The translations under genes were made by a program, and so were the position numbers. Positions 16,937 to 25,316 of a stretch of 64,000 bases of DNA are shown here, piece after piece. The notes below the pieces were generated by a model. That model saw only the letters and a list, made by a program, of their open reading frames with translations. It did no database searches and was not told the DNA's origin. The DNA is from CAVPCY01 sp963770765. Its GTDB lineage: Bacteria; Actinomycetota; Coriobacteriia; Anaerosomatales; PHET01. How positions within the stretch are numbered: position 1 is the first letter of the stretch; each line of letters opens with the position of its first letter. The stretch lies in contig CAVYQS010000005.1 in the NCBI GenBank assembly GCA_963770765.1, forward strand, positions 62,001 to 126,000, in the 5' to 3' direction.

Positions 16937-17970
16937 TGGACGACGCTGTCGACCCGAGACCGCCAGCGTCAGACCCGCCCGAACCCGATGTAGTCGCGGT
17001 CGAGCGCCGCCCCGTTCGGTGGGCGGTCCCGGTGCTGCTGTTCACCCTCGCGGTTCTTCTGCTGGTGCTGCTGCTCATGTTGAGACTGCCGCAGGAGTCG
17101 CTTCCCGGACCCACGGGTTCGCCGGGGCTCGAGGCGGTCTCCATACTGAGCGGCCCGGGCACGGGCGACCTGCCGCAGTTCAAGCGGCCCCTTTCGGCTG
17201 CGTACGGTCCTGACGGTGAGATGTACGTCTCGGACACGGGCAACGCACGCATCTGCGTCTTCGGGCGCATGGGCAGGTACGACCGGGAGTTCGGACGCGA
17301 TGTGCCGGGCGAGCCCGCTGGCAAGAAGGGGACGACGCTTCTGCAGCCGGCCGGTATCGCGGTCGATCAGGACGGGACCGTCTACGTCACCGACCTGAAG
17401 CGGGGGTCGGTGATGGTCTTCGACGCGGACGGCACCTACAGCGACTCCTTCTCCGCCAGGAAGGGCTGGCGACCGGCGGACGTTGCGGTCTCGGGTGAGA
17501 CGCTCGCCGTGGCGGATGAGAGGGGCATAACCCTCCTGTCTAAGCAAGGCGAGCAGACCGGTCAGATCACCGAGGCGGGTGGTGCACCGTTCGCCCGACC
17601 CAATGGCGTGGCTTTCACCTCACCGGAGAACCTCGCTGTCTCGGACACGAACAACGCGCGGGTGGTCTCGGTGGACATCGACGGCGCCGCGCGCTGGGTC
17701 TTCGGTGGCGGCTCCAACGTCCAGAAGCCGGTCGGGCTTCCGCGAGGCATCAGCGCCGCTCCCGACGGCTCGGTGGTCTTCGCGGACGCCTTCAGGTTCG
17801 CTCTCGTTCGCTTGGACGACGACGGGACTCAGGTGGCCAGCTACGGTGCGCGCGGTCGTTCGCCGGCGCTGTTCGAGTACCCCAACGATATCGACGTGCG
17901 GGAGGACCTCGGCTTGGTCGCCGACAAGGACAACAACCGCGTTCAGGTGGTCCGCTTCGTGGACGAGTGA
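16936..17970 (+). CDS. Membrane-anchored NHL-repeat beta-propeller protein
   Basis: 344 residues; ATG 16936 overlaps the stop of the multihaem gene by one base, implying coupled translation. A short cytoplasmic Pro-rich tail and one helix (VPVLLFTLAVLLLVLLLMLR, ~35-55) precede an extracytoplasmic domain of NHL repeats (YVSDTGNARICVFG, YVTDLKRGSVMVFD, AVSDTNNARVVSVD, VADKDNNRVQVV). Six-bladed NHL propellers bind proteins, RNA or glycans. Sitting in one operon with a secreted cytochrome, it may help place or bind that protein at the cell surface (inference). Confidence 0.88.
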   Translation: MDDAVDPRPPASDPPEPDVVAVERRPVRWAVPVLLFTLAVLLLVLLLMLRLPQESLPGPTGSPGLEAVSILSGPGTGDLPQFKRPLSAAYGPDGEMYVSDTGNARICVFGRMGRYDREFGRDVPGEPAGKKGTTLLQPAGIAVDQDGTVYVTDLKRGSVMVFDADGTYSDSFSARKGWRPADVAVSGETLAVADERGITLLSKQGEQTGQITEAGGAPFARPNGVAFTSPENLAVSDTNNARVVSVDIDGAARWVFGGGSNVQKPVGLPRGISAAPDGSVVFADAFRFALVRLDDDGTQVASYGARGRSPALFEYPNDIDVREDLGLVADKDNNRVQVVRFVDE

Positions 17971-18049
17971 GCGACGGCGCTCGCACGGCGGGCTCGCGAT
18001 GTTCTACCTTGTATCGTGGTCGCGGCAGCCGGCGGACGGGGGAGAGGCG

Positions 18050-18766
18050 ATGGGTTCGGTGCTCTTGTCGGTCGTGAAGTGGATCGCGCTGGTGCTCGCA
18101 GGCGTGGTCGTGCTGCTCATCGCCGGTCTCGTCATCGTCCCACCTGCCACTCGTTGGTTCACCGACTCGTGGGGTGCGACGGAGGCTGAGGTCGCGGCCA
18201 CGCTGTCCGGCGACGATCTCTTCCCGGCCTCGCGTGAGGTATCGACGAAGGCGATCACCATCGACGCGCCGCCTGCCACGGTCTACGCCCTCATCCGGCA
18301 GATGGGCCAGCATCGCGGCGGCTGGTACGGCTGGGACTGGTTCTACAACGCCACGGGCTCGTCGGACTTCGTGGACGGGCACTACTCGAAGCGCATCGTG
18401 CCCGAACTTCAGAACCTGGCCCCGGGTGACACGATCAACATCAACGACATGGTCGCCTACACCGTGGTCGCGGCCGAGCGGGACAGGGCGTTCGTCATGG
18501 CCGCAGGCAGCCTGACGCCCGAGCAACTCGGACAAGATGACATGCCGGATGAGTGGACCGAGAACTCGATGGCGTGGGTGCTGCGGCCCACGGCCGACGG
18601 CGGTACCCGACTGCTGCTCCGCATGCGTGCCGATGGCAGCGAGACCGGGTTCGGCCGCTGGATATGGAACGGGCCGCTCAACTTCGGCGGCGCGCTCTTC
18701 TCCCGCAAGACGATGGTGGGAATCAAGCGAGTCGCCGAGGACATCGCCGCATCCCCTCCGCAGTAG
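18050..18766 (+). CDS. SRPBCC-family protein with N-terminal membrane helix
   Basis: 238 residues from ATG 18050 after GGGGGAGAGG; an alternative in-frame ATG at 17999 has a poorer site. One N-terminal span (WIALVLAGVVVLLIAGLVIV) precedes a START/Bet v1-like domain (TKAITIDAPPATVYALIRQM, YGWDWFYN, and a C-terminal helix IKRVAEDIAA). Such domains bind hydrophobic ligands. No specific role can be given. Confidence 0.78.
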   Translation: MGSVLLSVVKWIALVLAGVVVLLIAGLVIVPPATRWFTDSWGATEAEVAATLSGDDLFPASREVSTKAITIDAPPATVYALIRQMGQHRGGWYGWDWFYNATGSSDFVDGHYSKRIVPELQNLAPGDTININDMVAYTVVAAERDRAFVMAAGSLTPEQLGQDDMPDEWTENSMAWVLRPTADGGTRLLLRMRADGSETGFGRWIWNGPLNFGGALFSRKTMVGIKRVAEDIAASPPQ

Positions 18767-18875
18767 CGGGGGGCGAGAATCCGAGGCGAGTCGACTCGCA
18801 GACCGTCTTTGCGGGTAGACTCGTTGCGACTCGAGGCGGCGCGGCCGCCGCTTTCTACGCAGGGGGTGGCTTCAG

Positions 18876-19571
18876 ATGGTGCGTAAGCTGGGAGCGGAGT
18901 TCTTCGGAACGTTCTGGCTCGTCTTCGGCGGCTGCGGGAGTGCCGTGCTCGCTGCGGGTGTTGCAGACGTGGGGATCGGGTGGCTCGGCGTCTCGCTGGC
19001 CTTCGGACTCACCGTGCTCACCATGGCGTTTGCCGTGGGGCACATCTCCGGCGGCCACTTCAACCCGGCCGTCTCGCTGGGCTTGTGGGCGGGCAAGCGC
19101 TTCGAGGCCAAGGAGCTGGCGCCCTATATCGTCACGCAGATCGTGGCTGCGATCGCCGCGGCCGGCGTGCTCTACGTCATCGCGAGCGGCGCGGCGGGCT
19201 TCACGACCGCCGACGGGTTCGCCGCCAACGGTTATGGTGCACACTCGCCGGGGGGCTATGGGCTCGTCTCGGCACTCGTCGCCGAGTTCGTTCTCACCTT
19301 CATGTTCCTGCTGGTCATCATGGGTGCGACCGACGAGCGTGCTCCCAAGGGCTTTGCACCGATCGCGATCGGGTTGTGCCTGACGCTGATCCACCTCATC
19401 GGTATCCCGGTCACGAACCTCTCCGTGAACCCCGCCCGCAGCATCGGTCCTGCGCTCTTCGTGGGTGGCTGGGCGATCCAGCAGCTGTGGCTGTTCATCC
19501 TGGTGCCGGTGGTCGGCGGCATCGCGGGCGGAGCGGTCTACCGCATGTTGCTCGGCGGCAAAGAGTCCTAG
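18876..19571 (+). CDS. aqpZ: Aquaporin Z-type water channel (MIP family)
   Basis: 231 residues with six spans and both half-helix signatures: GGHFNPAVS (~residue 63) and LSVNPARSIGPA (~184). The start MVRKLGAEFFGTFWLVFGGC is typical of bacterial AqpZ, and the aromatic/arginine region fits water-selective aquaporins rather than glycerol facilitators. It acts as a passive water channel in the cytoplasmic membrane. A monocistronic gene with a GC-rich hairpin about 30 nt upstream. Confidence 0.93.
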   Translation: MVRKLGAEFFGTFWLVFGGCGSAVLAAGVADVGIGWLGVSLAFGLTVLTMAFAVGHISGGHFNPAVSLGLWAGKRFEAKELAPYIVTQIVAAIAAAGVLYVIASGAAGFTTADGFAANGYGAHSPGGYGLVSALVAEFVLTFMFLLVIMGATDERAPKGFAPIAIGLCLTLIHLIGIPVTNLSVNPARSIGPALFVGGWAIQQLWLFILVPVVGGIAGGAVYRMLLGGKES

Positions 19572-19584
19572 GCTGAGGGGATTC

Positions 19585-20403
19585 GTGGAGAAGGAGCGGG
19601 CGGCAAACCTCGAGCTGTGGGACGCTTGGTCGGAGCTGCACATGACCGGCACGGACTATGACGTGGACGGCTTCGTGGCCGATCCCGCGGCGCGGCCGTT
19701 CGACCGGGTCACCAGCGGCGTCGTCGGCGACGTTGCGGGTAAGCGCCTGCTGCACCTCCAGTGTCACATCGGCATCGACACGCTGCGGTTCGTGCTGGGC
19801 GGCGCAACAGACGTGATAGGTGTCGACTTCTCGCCCAAAGCCATCCAGGCGGCGAGATCGATAAGTGAGCGCACCGGACTTCCGGCGACCTTCATCGAGT
19901 CCGACGTGTGCGACCTTCCCGAGTCGGTGCCCATGTCGGCATTCGACGTCGTGTACACGTCACACGGCACGATCATGTGGCTGCCCGACCTTGCCCCGTG
20001 GGCGGAGTCGATCGCGTCGCGTCTCGCTCCGGGCGGCGTCTTCCACATGATCGACATCCACCCGTTCCTGACCGTCTTCGACGACTTCGCGCCCCAACCG
20101 CCGCTGCAGGTGGCCTACTCGTACTTCACGCGCGAGCCGCTTCACTTCGAAGAGCACGGTTCGTATGCGGACCGAGACGCCGACTTCGTCGCGGACTCCT
20201 ACGCATGGCAGCACACCTTCGCCGAGATCGTGAGCGTCCTCGTAGCGCAGGGACTTGTGGTGGAGTCGCTGCGGGAGTACCCCGTGATCGTGTGGAAGGC
20301 CCTCGAGTTCATGATCGAAGACGACGAGGGTTTCTGGCGGCTGCCGCCGGAGGCGGGGGACATCCCGCTCATGTTCAGTCTCACTGTGCGCAAGCCTGAG
20401 TGA
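19585..20403 (+). CDS. Class I SAM-dependent methyltransferase
   Basis: 272 residues from GTG 19585, only 14 nt after aqpZ. SAM-binding motif I is LLHLQCHIGIDTLRF (~53-67), acidic loop VIGVDFSP, then SDVCDLP and FDVVYTSHGTIMWLPDL. This set, with the Cys-His variant of motif I and the C-terminal IPLMFSLTVRK, is common in uncharacterised class I methyltransferases. Substrate unknown. Confidence 0.88.
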   Translation: MEKERAANLELWDAWSELHMTGTDYDVDGFVADPAARPFDRVTSGVVGDVAGKRLLHLQCHIGIDTLRFVLGGATDVIGVDFSPKAIQAARSISERTGLPATFIESDVCDLPESVPMSAFDVVYTSHGTIMWLPDLAPWAESIASRLAPGGVFHMIDIHPFLTVFDDFAPQPPLQVAYSYFTREPLHFEEHGSYADRDADFVADSYAWQHTFAEIVSVLVAQGLVVESLREYPVIVWKALEFMIEDDEGFWRLPPEAGDIPLMFSLTVRKPE

Positions 20404-20485
20404 GCCGGACGCGGCGGGGTCACGAGGGTGTCCGAAGTGGCCAGAACGAATATGACCGCGAAACGCCAGCCGAGTACCGGAGGTC

Positions 20486-20617
20486 ATGATGGAGCTGTTG
20501 AGAGAGTGGACCGCTCACGAGGGCTGGATCGAGGCCTTGTCGTTCTCGGCCGACGGAGGAACGCTCGCCTCCGCGTCGTCTGACAGCATCGTGCGCCTCT
20601 GGCGGGTAGGCGGCTAG
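20486..20617 (+). CDS. Single WD40-repeat miniprotein, 43 aa
   Basis: ATG 20486 (or ATG 20489) after GGAGG. Encodes one complete WD40 repeat and little else: WTAHEGWIEALSFSADGG, TLASASSDS, IVRLWRVGG, then stop. The GH-to-WD pattern is unmistakable. WD40 propellers need about seven blades, so this is either the last repeat of a deleted propeller gene or a stand-alone peptide. It ends 4 nt inside the convergent WYL gene. Confidence 0.6.
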   Translation: MMELLREWTAHEGWIEALSFSADGGTLASASSDSIVRLWRVGG

Positions 20618-21552
20618 CTGCTCGACTCGGCAGCGAGGCCGCGTACCGCGGAGCGGACCTCGGCCGGCTCGAGTGCCTCGACCGCGCCCAGCCGAGCGAC
20701 CACGCGCCGAGCGATCCAGTCGGTCCCGGCGTAGGGCACGCGCACGACGAACTCACCGCTCGCGCGCTCCTCGGCCACCGCCGCACCCGGCCACTCCCGC
20801 TCCGTGAACCGTTCGCCCGCGGAGAAGAGGAGGGTCGCGACGGGGAGCCCGTGGAGGTCGAACGCCGAGCCGGGTGTGCCCAGCGAGCGAGCGCTCGGAT
20901 CGAAGCGGCCGCCCGTCACGGCGACCGAGCGGATCCTGTCGATACGGAAGGTACGCCAGTCGCCGGCGTTGTGGCACCACGCGGTCAGGTACCACGCGCC
21001 GCGCTCTGCGAACAGAGCCACCGGATCGACGTCGCGGGAACTCGTCTCCTCGCTCCCCGCCTTCACGTATTCGAGCCGGAGCACCGCGTGCTCCTCGAGC
21101 CCCTGCGCCAGCACCTCGAACACCGAGACTTCATGTGCCGAGCTTGCGGCTCGCACCGTCCGCTCGAGCTGCTCGGCATCGAAGGAGTCCGATGCCGCGG
21201 CGGCGAGCAAGCGCGAGGTCAACGTGTCGTCAGCGCCTACACCCGCGGCTTGGAGCGCGGCGGCAAGAGCGCGCGCCTCGCCGGTGGACAGCCGCACCGG
21301 TCCGCGCACGGCTGGAAGCTCGCCCCAGACCTCGACGGTGCCGTCCTCGATCATGAGCGGCATCAGGTCGCCCGGGTCGTAGGGCGCGACGCCGCACATG
21401 GCGAGCGTCTCCAGGTCGTCGGCGAGGTCGGCCGCGGTCGTGCCCACTTCGCGGGCGAGGTCGGCGACCGCGACGCGTGTGCCGGGGGTGAGCTGACCGA
21501 GGAGCGCGATGATCCGGCGCGCACGCTCGGCGGCGGACGCTGCTCTAGCCAT
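20614..21552 (-). CDS. WYL-domain transcriptional regulator, PafC-like
   Basis: 312 residues from ATG 21552, overlapping the upstream gene by 8 nt. Residues 1-60 form an HTH (RARRIIALLGQLTPGTRVAV then DLAREVGTTAADLADDLETL). The WYL core is at ~165-200 (GAWYLTAWCHNAGDWRTFRIDRI). In actinobacteria PafB and PafC are usually adjacent and together activate the DNA-damage response. The pair arrangement here matches that, although no Pup-proteasome gene is in view. Confidence 0.85.
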   Translation of the reverse strand: MARAASAAERARRIIALLGQLTPGTRVAVADLAREVGTTAADLADDLETLAMCGVAPYDPGDLMPLMIEDGTVEVWGELPAVRGPVRLSTGEARALAAALQAAGVGADDTLTSRLLAAAASDSFDAEQLERTVRAASSAHEVSVFEVLAQGLEEHAVLRLEYVKAGSEETSSRDVDPVALFAERGAWYLTAWCHNAGDWRTFRIDRIRSVAVTGGRFDPSARSLGTPGSAFDLHGLPVATLLFSAGERFTEREWPGAAVAEERASGEFVVRVPYAGTDWIARRVVARLGAVEALEPAEVRSAVRGLAAESSS

Positions 21553-22522
21553 GGAGGACCACCACCTTGGAAAGGCCGGCTCTGAGTGCCGTCTTGAGGC
21601 CCGCGGGTCCGAGTACCGAGATTCCGGGACCGTTCTCTATGACGAAGCGCAACAGCCGGGAGGGCGATGCGACGCTGACGTGCCACTCCACCGCGCCGTC
21701 TGCGGAGGTCTCGAGCCGTCCCTGACCCGACGCGAGTGCGCGGGCTCGCCACGCCATCTCGGGTTCGAAGCGCAGGTGGGCCTCGATGCACTCGGCTGCA
21801 TCGCCAAACTGGAACGGCAGCCGGATGTAGCGGGCGATGTCGAACTCCGACGGCCGGTCGAAGTCGGGCGTCTCGGGCCGCGCTGGGTTGGCCGTCACCG
21901 CATTCATCCGGCCTACCGTGAACGTGCGGATGTCCGACTTGGCCGTGTCGCGACCCACCAGGTACCAACGCCCGTCGTGCAAGAACAGGCCATAGGGTTC
22001 GACATCACGAGTTGCCGAGACACCCCTCGAGTTCGTGTAGCCAAAGCCCACCCGCTTGCCGGCGTTGGCAGCTGCCGAGAGAACCGCCACAGCGGCCCCC
22101 TGACTCGCCGGGTCCTCATCGGCCAGATGCGCTGCAGCGCGTGGGGTGGTGCCGGGCGCGATCTCGGCCGACACCTTCGCCAGCGCAAGCCGCAGGTCGC
22201 TGGCGAACGGAAACGAGGGGTCATCGAGCAGCGCCGAGGCAGCCAATCTGACCACAGCGGCCTCGGCGGGGGACAGGTCGACAGCGGTCGCGTACGTCTC
22301 GGCGGCGTCGAGCAGGTAGTTGCCCTCGGAGTCGGAGACGATGGCGAAGCCCATACGTCCGAGGTCCTTCTTGTCGCGCTCGAACATGCGAAAGAACGCT
22401 GCCGCGTCTTGTCCGTCGGGATAGCCGTAGACCTCCGCGCGTATCTGCTCGGCGGTCACCGGCTCGCGAGCGGCCGCGAGGAACAGGGCGACGTTGACGA
22501 TGCGTTCGACGGCGACCGACAC
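21545..22522 (-). CDS. WYL-domain transcriptional regulator, PafB-like
   Basis: 325 residues. GTG 22522 is chosen because GGGGGGAAG lies 9 nt upstream and the HTH begins directly after it (VAVERIVNVALFLAAAREPV); the open frame extends another 120 codons upstream without homology-like sequence. The WYL domain is visible (EPYGLFLHDGRWYLVGRDTA). First gene of a two-gene regulator operon with the PafC-like gene. A minus-strand -10 TACAAT lies at 22594-22589. Confidence 0.85.
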   Translation of the reverse strand: MSVAVERIVNVALFLAAAREPVTAEQIRAEVYGYPDGQDAAAFFRMFERDKKDLGRMGFAIVSDSEGNYLLDAAETYATAVDLSPAEAAVVRLAASALLDDPSFPFASDLRLALAKVSAEIAPGTTPRAAAHLADEDPASQGAAVAVLSAAANAGKRVGFGYTNSRGVSATRDVEPYGLFLHDGRWYLVGRDTAKSDIRTFTVGRMNAVTANPARPETPDFDRPSEFDIARYIRLPFQFGDAAECIEAHLRFEPEMAWRARALASGQGRLETSADGAVEWHVSVASPSRLLRFVIENGPGISVLGPAGLKTALRAGLSKVVVLHG

Positions 22523-22639
22523 GAGACGGCTTCCCCCCGAGGACAGCGCGGCGTGGGAGCGGGACCCCGCCTGGCGAATGTTGAGACGATTGTACGAGAC
22601 GTGGAGCCAGTCGCGCTCGAAAGGTGGCAGAGAACACGA

Positions 22640-22675
22640 AACGAGGCGCGTGGGGGGCGCGCCTCGTTCTGTTTT
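22640..22675 (+). terminator. Strong hairpin with T-run, no obvious client gene
   Basis: AACGAGGCGCG (22640-22650) pairs perfectly with CGCGCCTCGTT (22658-22668) and is followed by CTGTTTT. It may stop antisense transcription into the WYL promoter region or isolate the promoter of the next gene. Confidence 0.6.
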
Positions 22676-22804
22676 CGAGCGGGCGTTCCCCGCCTCTGAG
22701 GGGGGAGGAGAAGGCGGTTCGCCCAGCTCGGCATTATTGCTAGCAACAGCCATGCCGATTCTGCGCGATTTCCGCCAAGAAGCTTCGCGAATTCGCGCGA
22801 GTAT

Positions 22805-22823
22805 TCGCGAGAGTATCTCGCGA
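22805..22823. repeat. Perfect inverted repeat TCGCGAGA-GTA-TCTCGCGA
   Basis: 8-bp arms around a 3-bp spacer, preceded by further TTCGCGA and GCGAATTCGC motifs from 22784. It is centred about 100 bp upstream of the gene at 22914 and about 290 bp from the WYL start, so it is a plausible protein-binding site for the divergent promoters. Confidence 0.55.
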
Positions 22824-22913
22824 CGAGCGCGCGCTGCCGCGAATGTGTACGCTTCTCGCAGCAATCCGTTACAGGGTGCCCCACACCGCACACGGTGTCA
22901 CAGAGGATGAAGC

Positions 22914-23954
22914 ATGGCGCAATCAGACGAACCGACAGGACAAGAGCCGCCTTCGGCTCCCGCGTCGGATCAAGAGAACTTGGTTCCCGATGCAGGAGCC
23001 ACCGCATCGGCGACTCCGGATTCGCAGCCTCCGCGACGCCTCGCACGGTTGAAGCTCGACGCTCGCGCGAGGCGCAGGAGCCTCATCATCGGGGGCTCCC
23101 TCGTGGCACTCACCCTCCTGGTGCTCCTCGGGATGGTGGGCTACCGCATGTTCAGCTCTCAGGTGGGCGCGGCCAAGAAGCTCGACGCTGCGGCGGTGCT
23201 GATCGAGGAGGCCGACGCGATCGTCGTCGAGGTCGACGCGGTGGTGCGCTCCGATGTGACGACAGGGCTGGCAGAGTCCGCGAACGCGGCGATCCTACGA
23301 GTACCCGAAGCGGAGTGGCAGCTCAAAGACGCGCTCGGGCTCATCGGCGACGCGAAGAAGCGGGGACGTGCGAGAGACAGGCAGCGCGCCGAGCTGCTCG
23401 ACGCGGCCGCCACCGCACGGCTCGAGATGCTCGCGCAGGGACCCGCGATCCTCACACTCAACGCCAAGGCGTCCGACGCGCTGCCGCCGGCGCGCGCCGG
23501 GTGGGAAGCTCTCATCGCCGCCGACAAGACATCGGACGAGGCGGTCGCCGCCTACAACCGTTTGAACAAGGCGGGGGTGAACCGGTCCTCGAAGCTCAAC
23601 AAGCGCGCCGAGAGCGAACTCGCCGAGGCCCGACGGCAGTTCGTGACCGCGGAATCGGTCTTTCCCGAGGCGGGATTCGATCTCTACATCGCCTACATCG
23701 ACACCCGGATCAGCATGAACCAGCTGTCGCAGCAGTCCGATGCCGCATGGCTGAGGAACGAGACCGCCCAGGCCAACGAGATCATCGCGCGGTACAACGC
23801 GCTGGACCAGACGGGAATCGCCCAAGCGAAGGGACTCCCCGCGAGTCCGGAGGCGGCGATCGCCGACGCGTACGAGAAGGCGGCTCAGGCGGCCACAGTC
23901 GCGTACTACAATGCGCGCGATGCCGCGACCGCGGCCGACGAGGCGCTCCGTTAA
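22914..23954 (+). CDS. Membrane-anchored coiled-coil-like protein of unknown function
   Basis: 346 residues from ATG 22914. About 60 residues of Pro/Ala/Ser-rich, presumably cytoplasmic sequence lead to a basic patch (RARRRS) and one helix (LIIGGSLVALTLLVLLGMVG, ~60-80). The remaining 260 residues are Ala/Glu/Arg-rich helices with heptad-like spacing and no cysteines, suggesting an extracytoplasmic helical bundle. No family recognised. The 3' end overlaps the convergent Crp/Fnr gene by 4 nt. Confidence 0.75.
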   Translation: MAQSDEPTGQEPPSAPASDQENLVPDAGATASATPDSQPPRRLARLKLDARARRRSLIIGGSLVALTLLVLLGMVGYRMFSSQVGAAKKLDAAAVLIEEADAIVVEVDAVVRSDVTTGLAESANAAILRVPEAEWQLKDALGLIGDAKKRGRARDRQRAELLDAAATARLEMLAQGPAILTLNAKASDALPPARAGWEALIAADKTSDEAVAAYNRLNKAGVNRSSKLNKRAESELAEARRQFVTAESVFPEAGFDLYIAYIDTRISMNQLSQQSDAAWLRNETAQANEIIARYNALDQTGIAQAKGLPASPEAAIADAYEKAAQAATVAYYNARDAATAADEALR

Positions 23955-24670
23955 CCCTCCTCGTAACCGCTGCCCAGCGCGGCAAGAGCACGCACATCGA
24001 GCACGGTGATCGACTGACCGTGGACCTCGAGCACGCCGTCGGCTGACAGCTTCGCGAAGGCGCGCGACAGCGTCTCGGGCACCGTACCCAGAGCCATCGC
24101 CAGCTCGCCCTTCTTCATCCCCAGGCCCACCTCGAGGCCCTGGCTCGTGGGTCGGCCCACTTGCAGAGCGCGCTGGAACACGTAGCGGGCCACTCGGCTG
24201 GGCACGTCGAGCGCGAGCGTCTGGACCACTGCGGTGAAGTTGACGACGCGGTTCGCCAGGTCGGAGATCAGGCCGCGCGCCACGTGCGGCTCGGCCTCAA
24301 GGAGTTCGAACAGCGCCTCCCCACGTATGCATGCGACCGTGGCGGGCGTCGCCGCTTCGACGTGAGCAGGGTAGCGGCCCGACGCCAGTGACGCCACCGC
24401 GGCGAAGGGCTCGCCTGTCTCGACGGTCTCGAACGTGATCTGCTTGCCGTCGGCGCCCAGGTAGAACACGCGCGCCTTGCCGGCCACCATGAGCCCGAAG
24501 TCGCGGGCGGTGTCGCCTTCCACCGCGAGGGTGGTGCCGCGCGGGACCTCGCTCACCCTCGCCCCGGAAGCCAGCTCGGCCACCGCCGCATCGCTTGCCG
24601 CGCGCCACAGGCGGCAGCTTCTGAACGCGCTCCATACGTCGGGTCGGATGTCATCGGCAGGTGTGGTCAC
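23951..24670 (-). CDS. Crp/Fnr-family regulator, candidate HcpR
   Basis: 239 residues from GTG 24670 (GAAGTGAGG upstream); the longer frame to 24874 crosses the promoter. N-terminal cyclic-nucleotide-type barrel (PRGTTLAVEGDTARDFGLMV, EPFAAVASLASGRYPAHVEA) and a C-terminal winged helix (GELAMALGTVPETLSRAFAK). It lacks an Fnr-type Cys cluster. Divergent from a NO-stimulated gene and near a ferredoxin and hcp, which is the gene set of HcpR-type regulators that respond to nitrosative stress. The HcpR name is inferred from context. Confidence 0.85.
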   Translation of the reverse strand: MTTPADDIRPDVWSAFRSCRLWRAASDAAVAELASGARVSEVPRGTTLAVEGDTARDFGLMVAGKARVFYLGADGKQITFETVETGEPFAAVASLASGRYPAHVEAATPATVACIRGEALFELLEAEPHVARGLISDLANRVVNFTAVVQTLALDVPSRVARYVFQRALQVGRPTSQGLEVGLGMKKGELAMALGTVPETLSRAFAKLSADGVLEVHGQSITVLDVRALAALGSGYEEG

Positions 24671-24727
24671 GCGCTGGGCCCTCACTTCTCGGATATCCGA
24701 CTGAAACCGTAAAGATTCCTGCGCGAA

Positions 24728-24741
24728 TTGACGCGCGTCAA
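24728..24741. promoter_or_regulatory. Crp/Fnr-type palindromic operator
   Basis: TTGACGCGCGTCAA is a perfect palindrome of the TTGA-N6-TCAA class recognised by Crp/Fnr regulators. It lies 58 bp upstream of the regulator start and 96 bp upstream of the NO-stimulated gene. No second copy was found before the ferredoxin or hcp. Confidence 0.6.
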
Positions 24742-24836
24742 AGAAGGACGTTCCCCACCAGCGTAGCGTAGCGACAGCAAGACCGGTTCGAGATGGTTCT
24801 TCCCTGCAAGTGACGCCGGATCGGGGAGCGTGCTTG

Positions 24837-25256
24837 ATGAGCGAGCGATTCACCCAGCGCATGAGTGACCCCACAGTCCGTCATGACGTCGTGGTGCTTG
24901 CCGATTTCGTCCAGATCTGGTGCGACGGCCACCACCAAGACCGACCCCGCGCTTCAGTCGATACCGAAGCGACCCAGCTGGGCGTCTACAAGAAGGCGCC
25001 GGTGCTGTGCGAGGAGTGCGAGGCTCATCTCGCGTATGCCGAGAAGCGCCGAGCGCTGTGCCCCAAGGACCCCAAGCCCTTCTGCGCTCACTGCGACACG
25101 CACTGCTACAAGACCGACGAACGCACCTGGCAGCAGCAGATGATGCGCTACTCGGGACCCAAGTCGTGGCGCAAGGGCCACGCGATCGACGGCATCAAGC
25201 ACGTACTCGAGGCCCGCAAGTGGAAGCGGGAGATGGCTCGACGAAGCGCCGAGTAA
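24837..25256 (+). CDS. Nitrous-oxide-stimulated promoter family protein (YgbA-like)
   Basis: 139 residues from ATG 24837; an internal ATG at 24861 is an alternative. Cysteine-rich, soluble: VQIWCDGHHQ, LCEECEAHLAYAEKRRALCP, FCAHCDTHCYK, followed by QMMRYSGPKSW and a basic helix. This pattern is that of PF11756-type proteins such as E. coli YgbA, which are induced by NO and anaerobiosis. The cysteines probably bind a metal or iron-sulfur centre. First gene of the NO-response cluster. Confidence 0.85.
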   Translation: MSERFTQRMSDPTVRHDVVVLADFVQIWCDGHHQDRPRASVDTEATQLGVYKKAPVLCEECEAHLAYAEKRRALCPKDPKPFCAHCDTHCYKTDERTWQQQMMRYSGPKSWRKGHAIDGIKHVLEARKWKREMARRSAE

Positions 25257-25316
25257 TGCTCGGCATCCACAGCGAACGACCGTAGACCCGTCACCACCAC
25301 CCGAAAGGAACCACCC

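Larger units (their letters stand above)
22523..22913. other. 391-bp divergent intergenic region
   Basis: Contains a TACAAT -10 for the WYL operon (22589-22594 on the minus strand), a strong hairpin at 22640-22668 followed by CTGTTTT, and a CGCGA-rich segment (22763-22860) with a perfect inverted repeat. An ORF runs through it on the minus strand in frame with the WYL gene but shows no coding-like composition. The hairpin has no plus-strand gene just upstream, so what it terminates is unclear. Confidence 0.5.
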
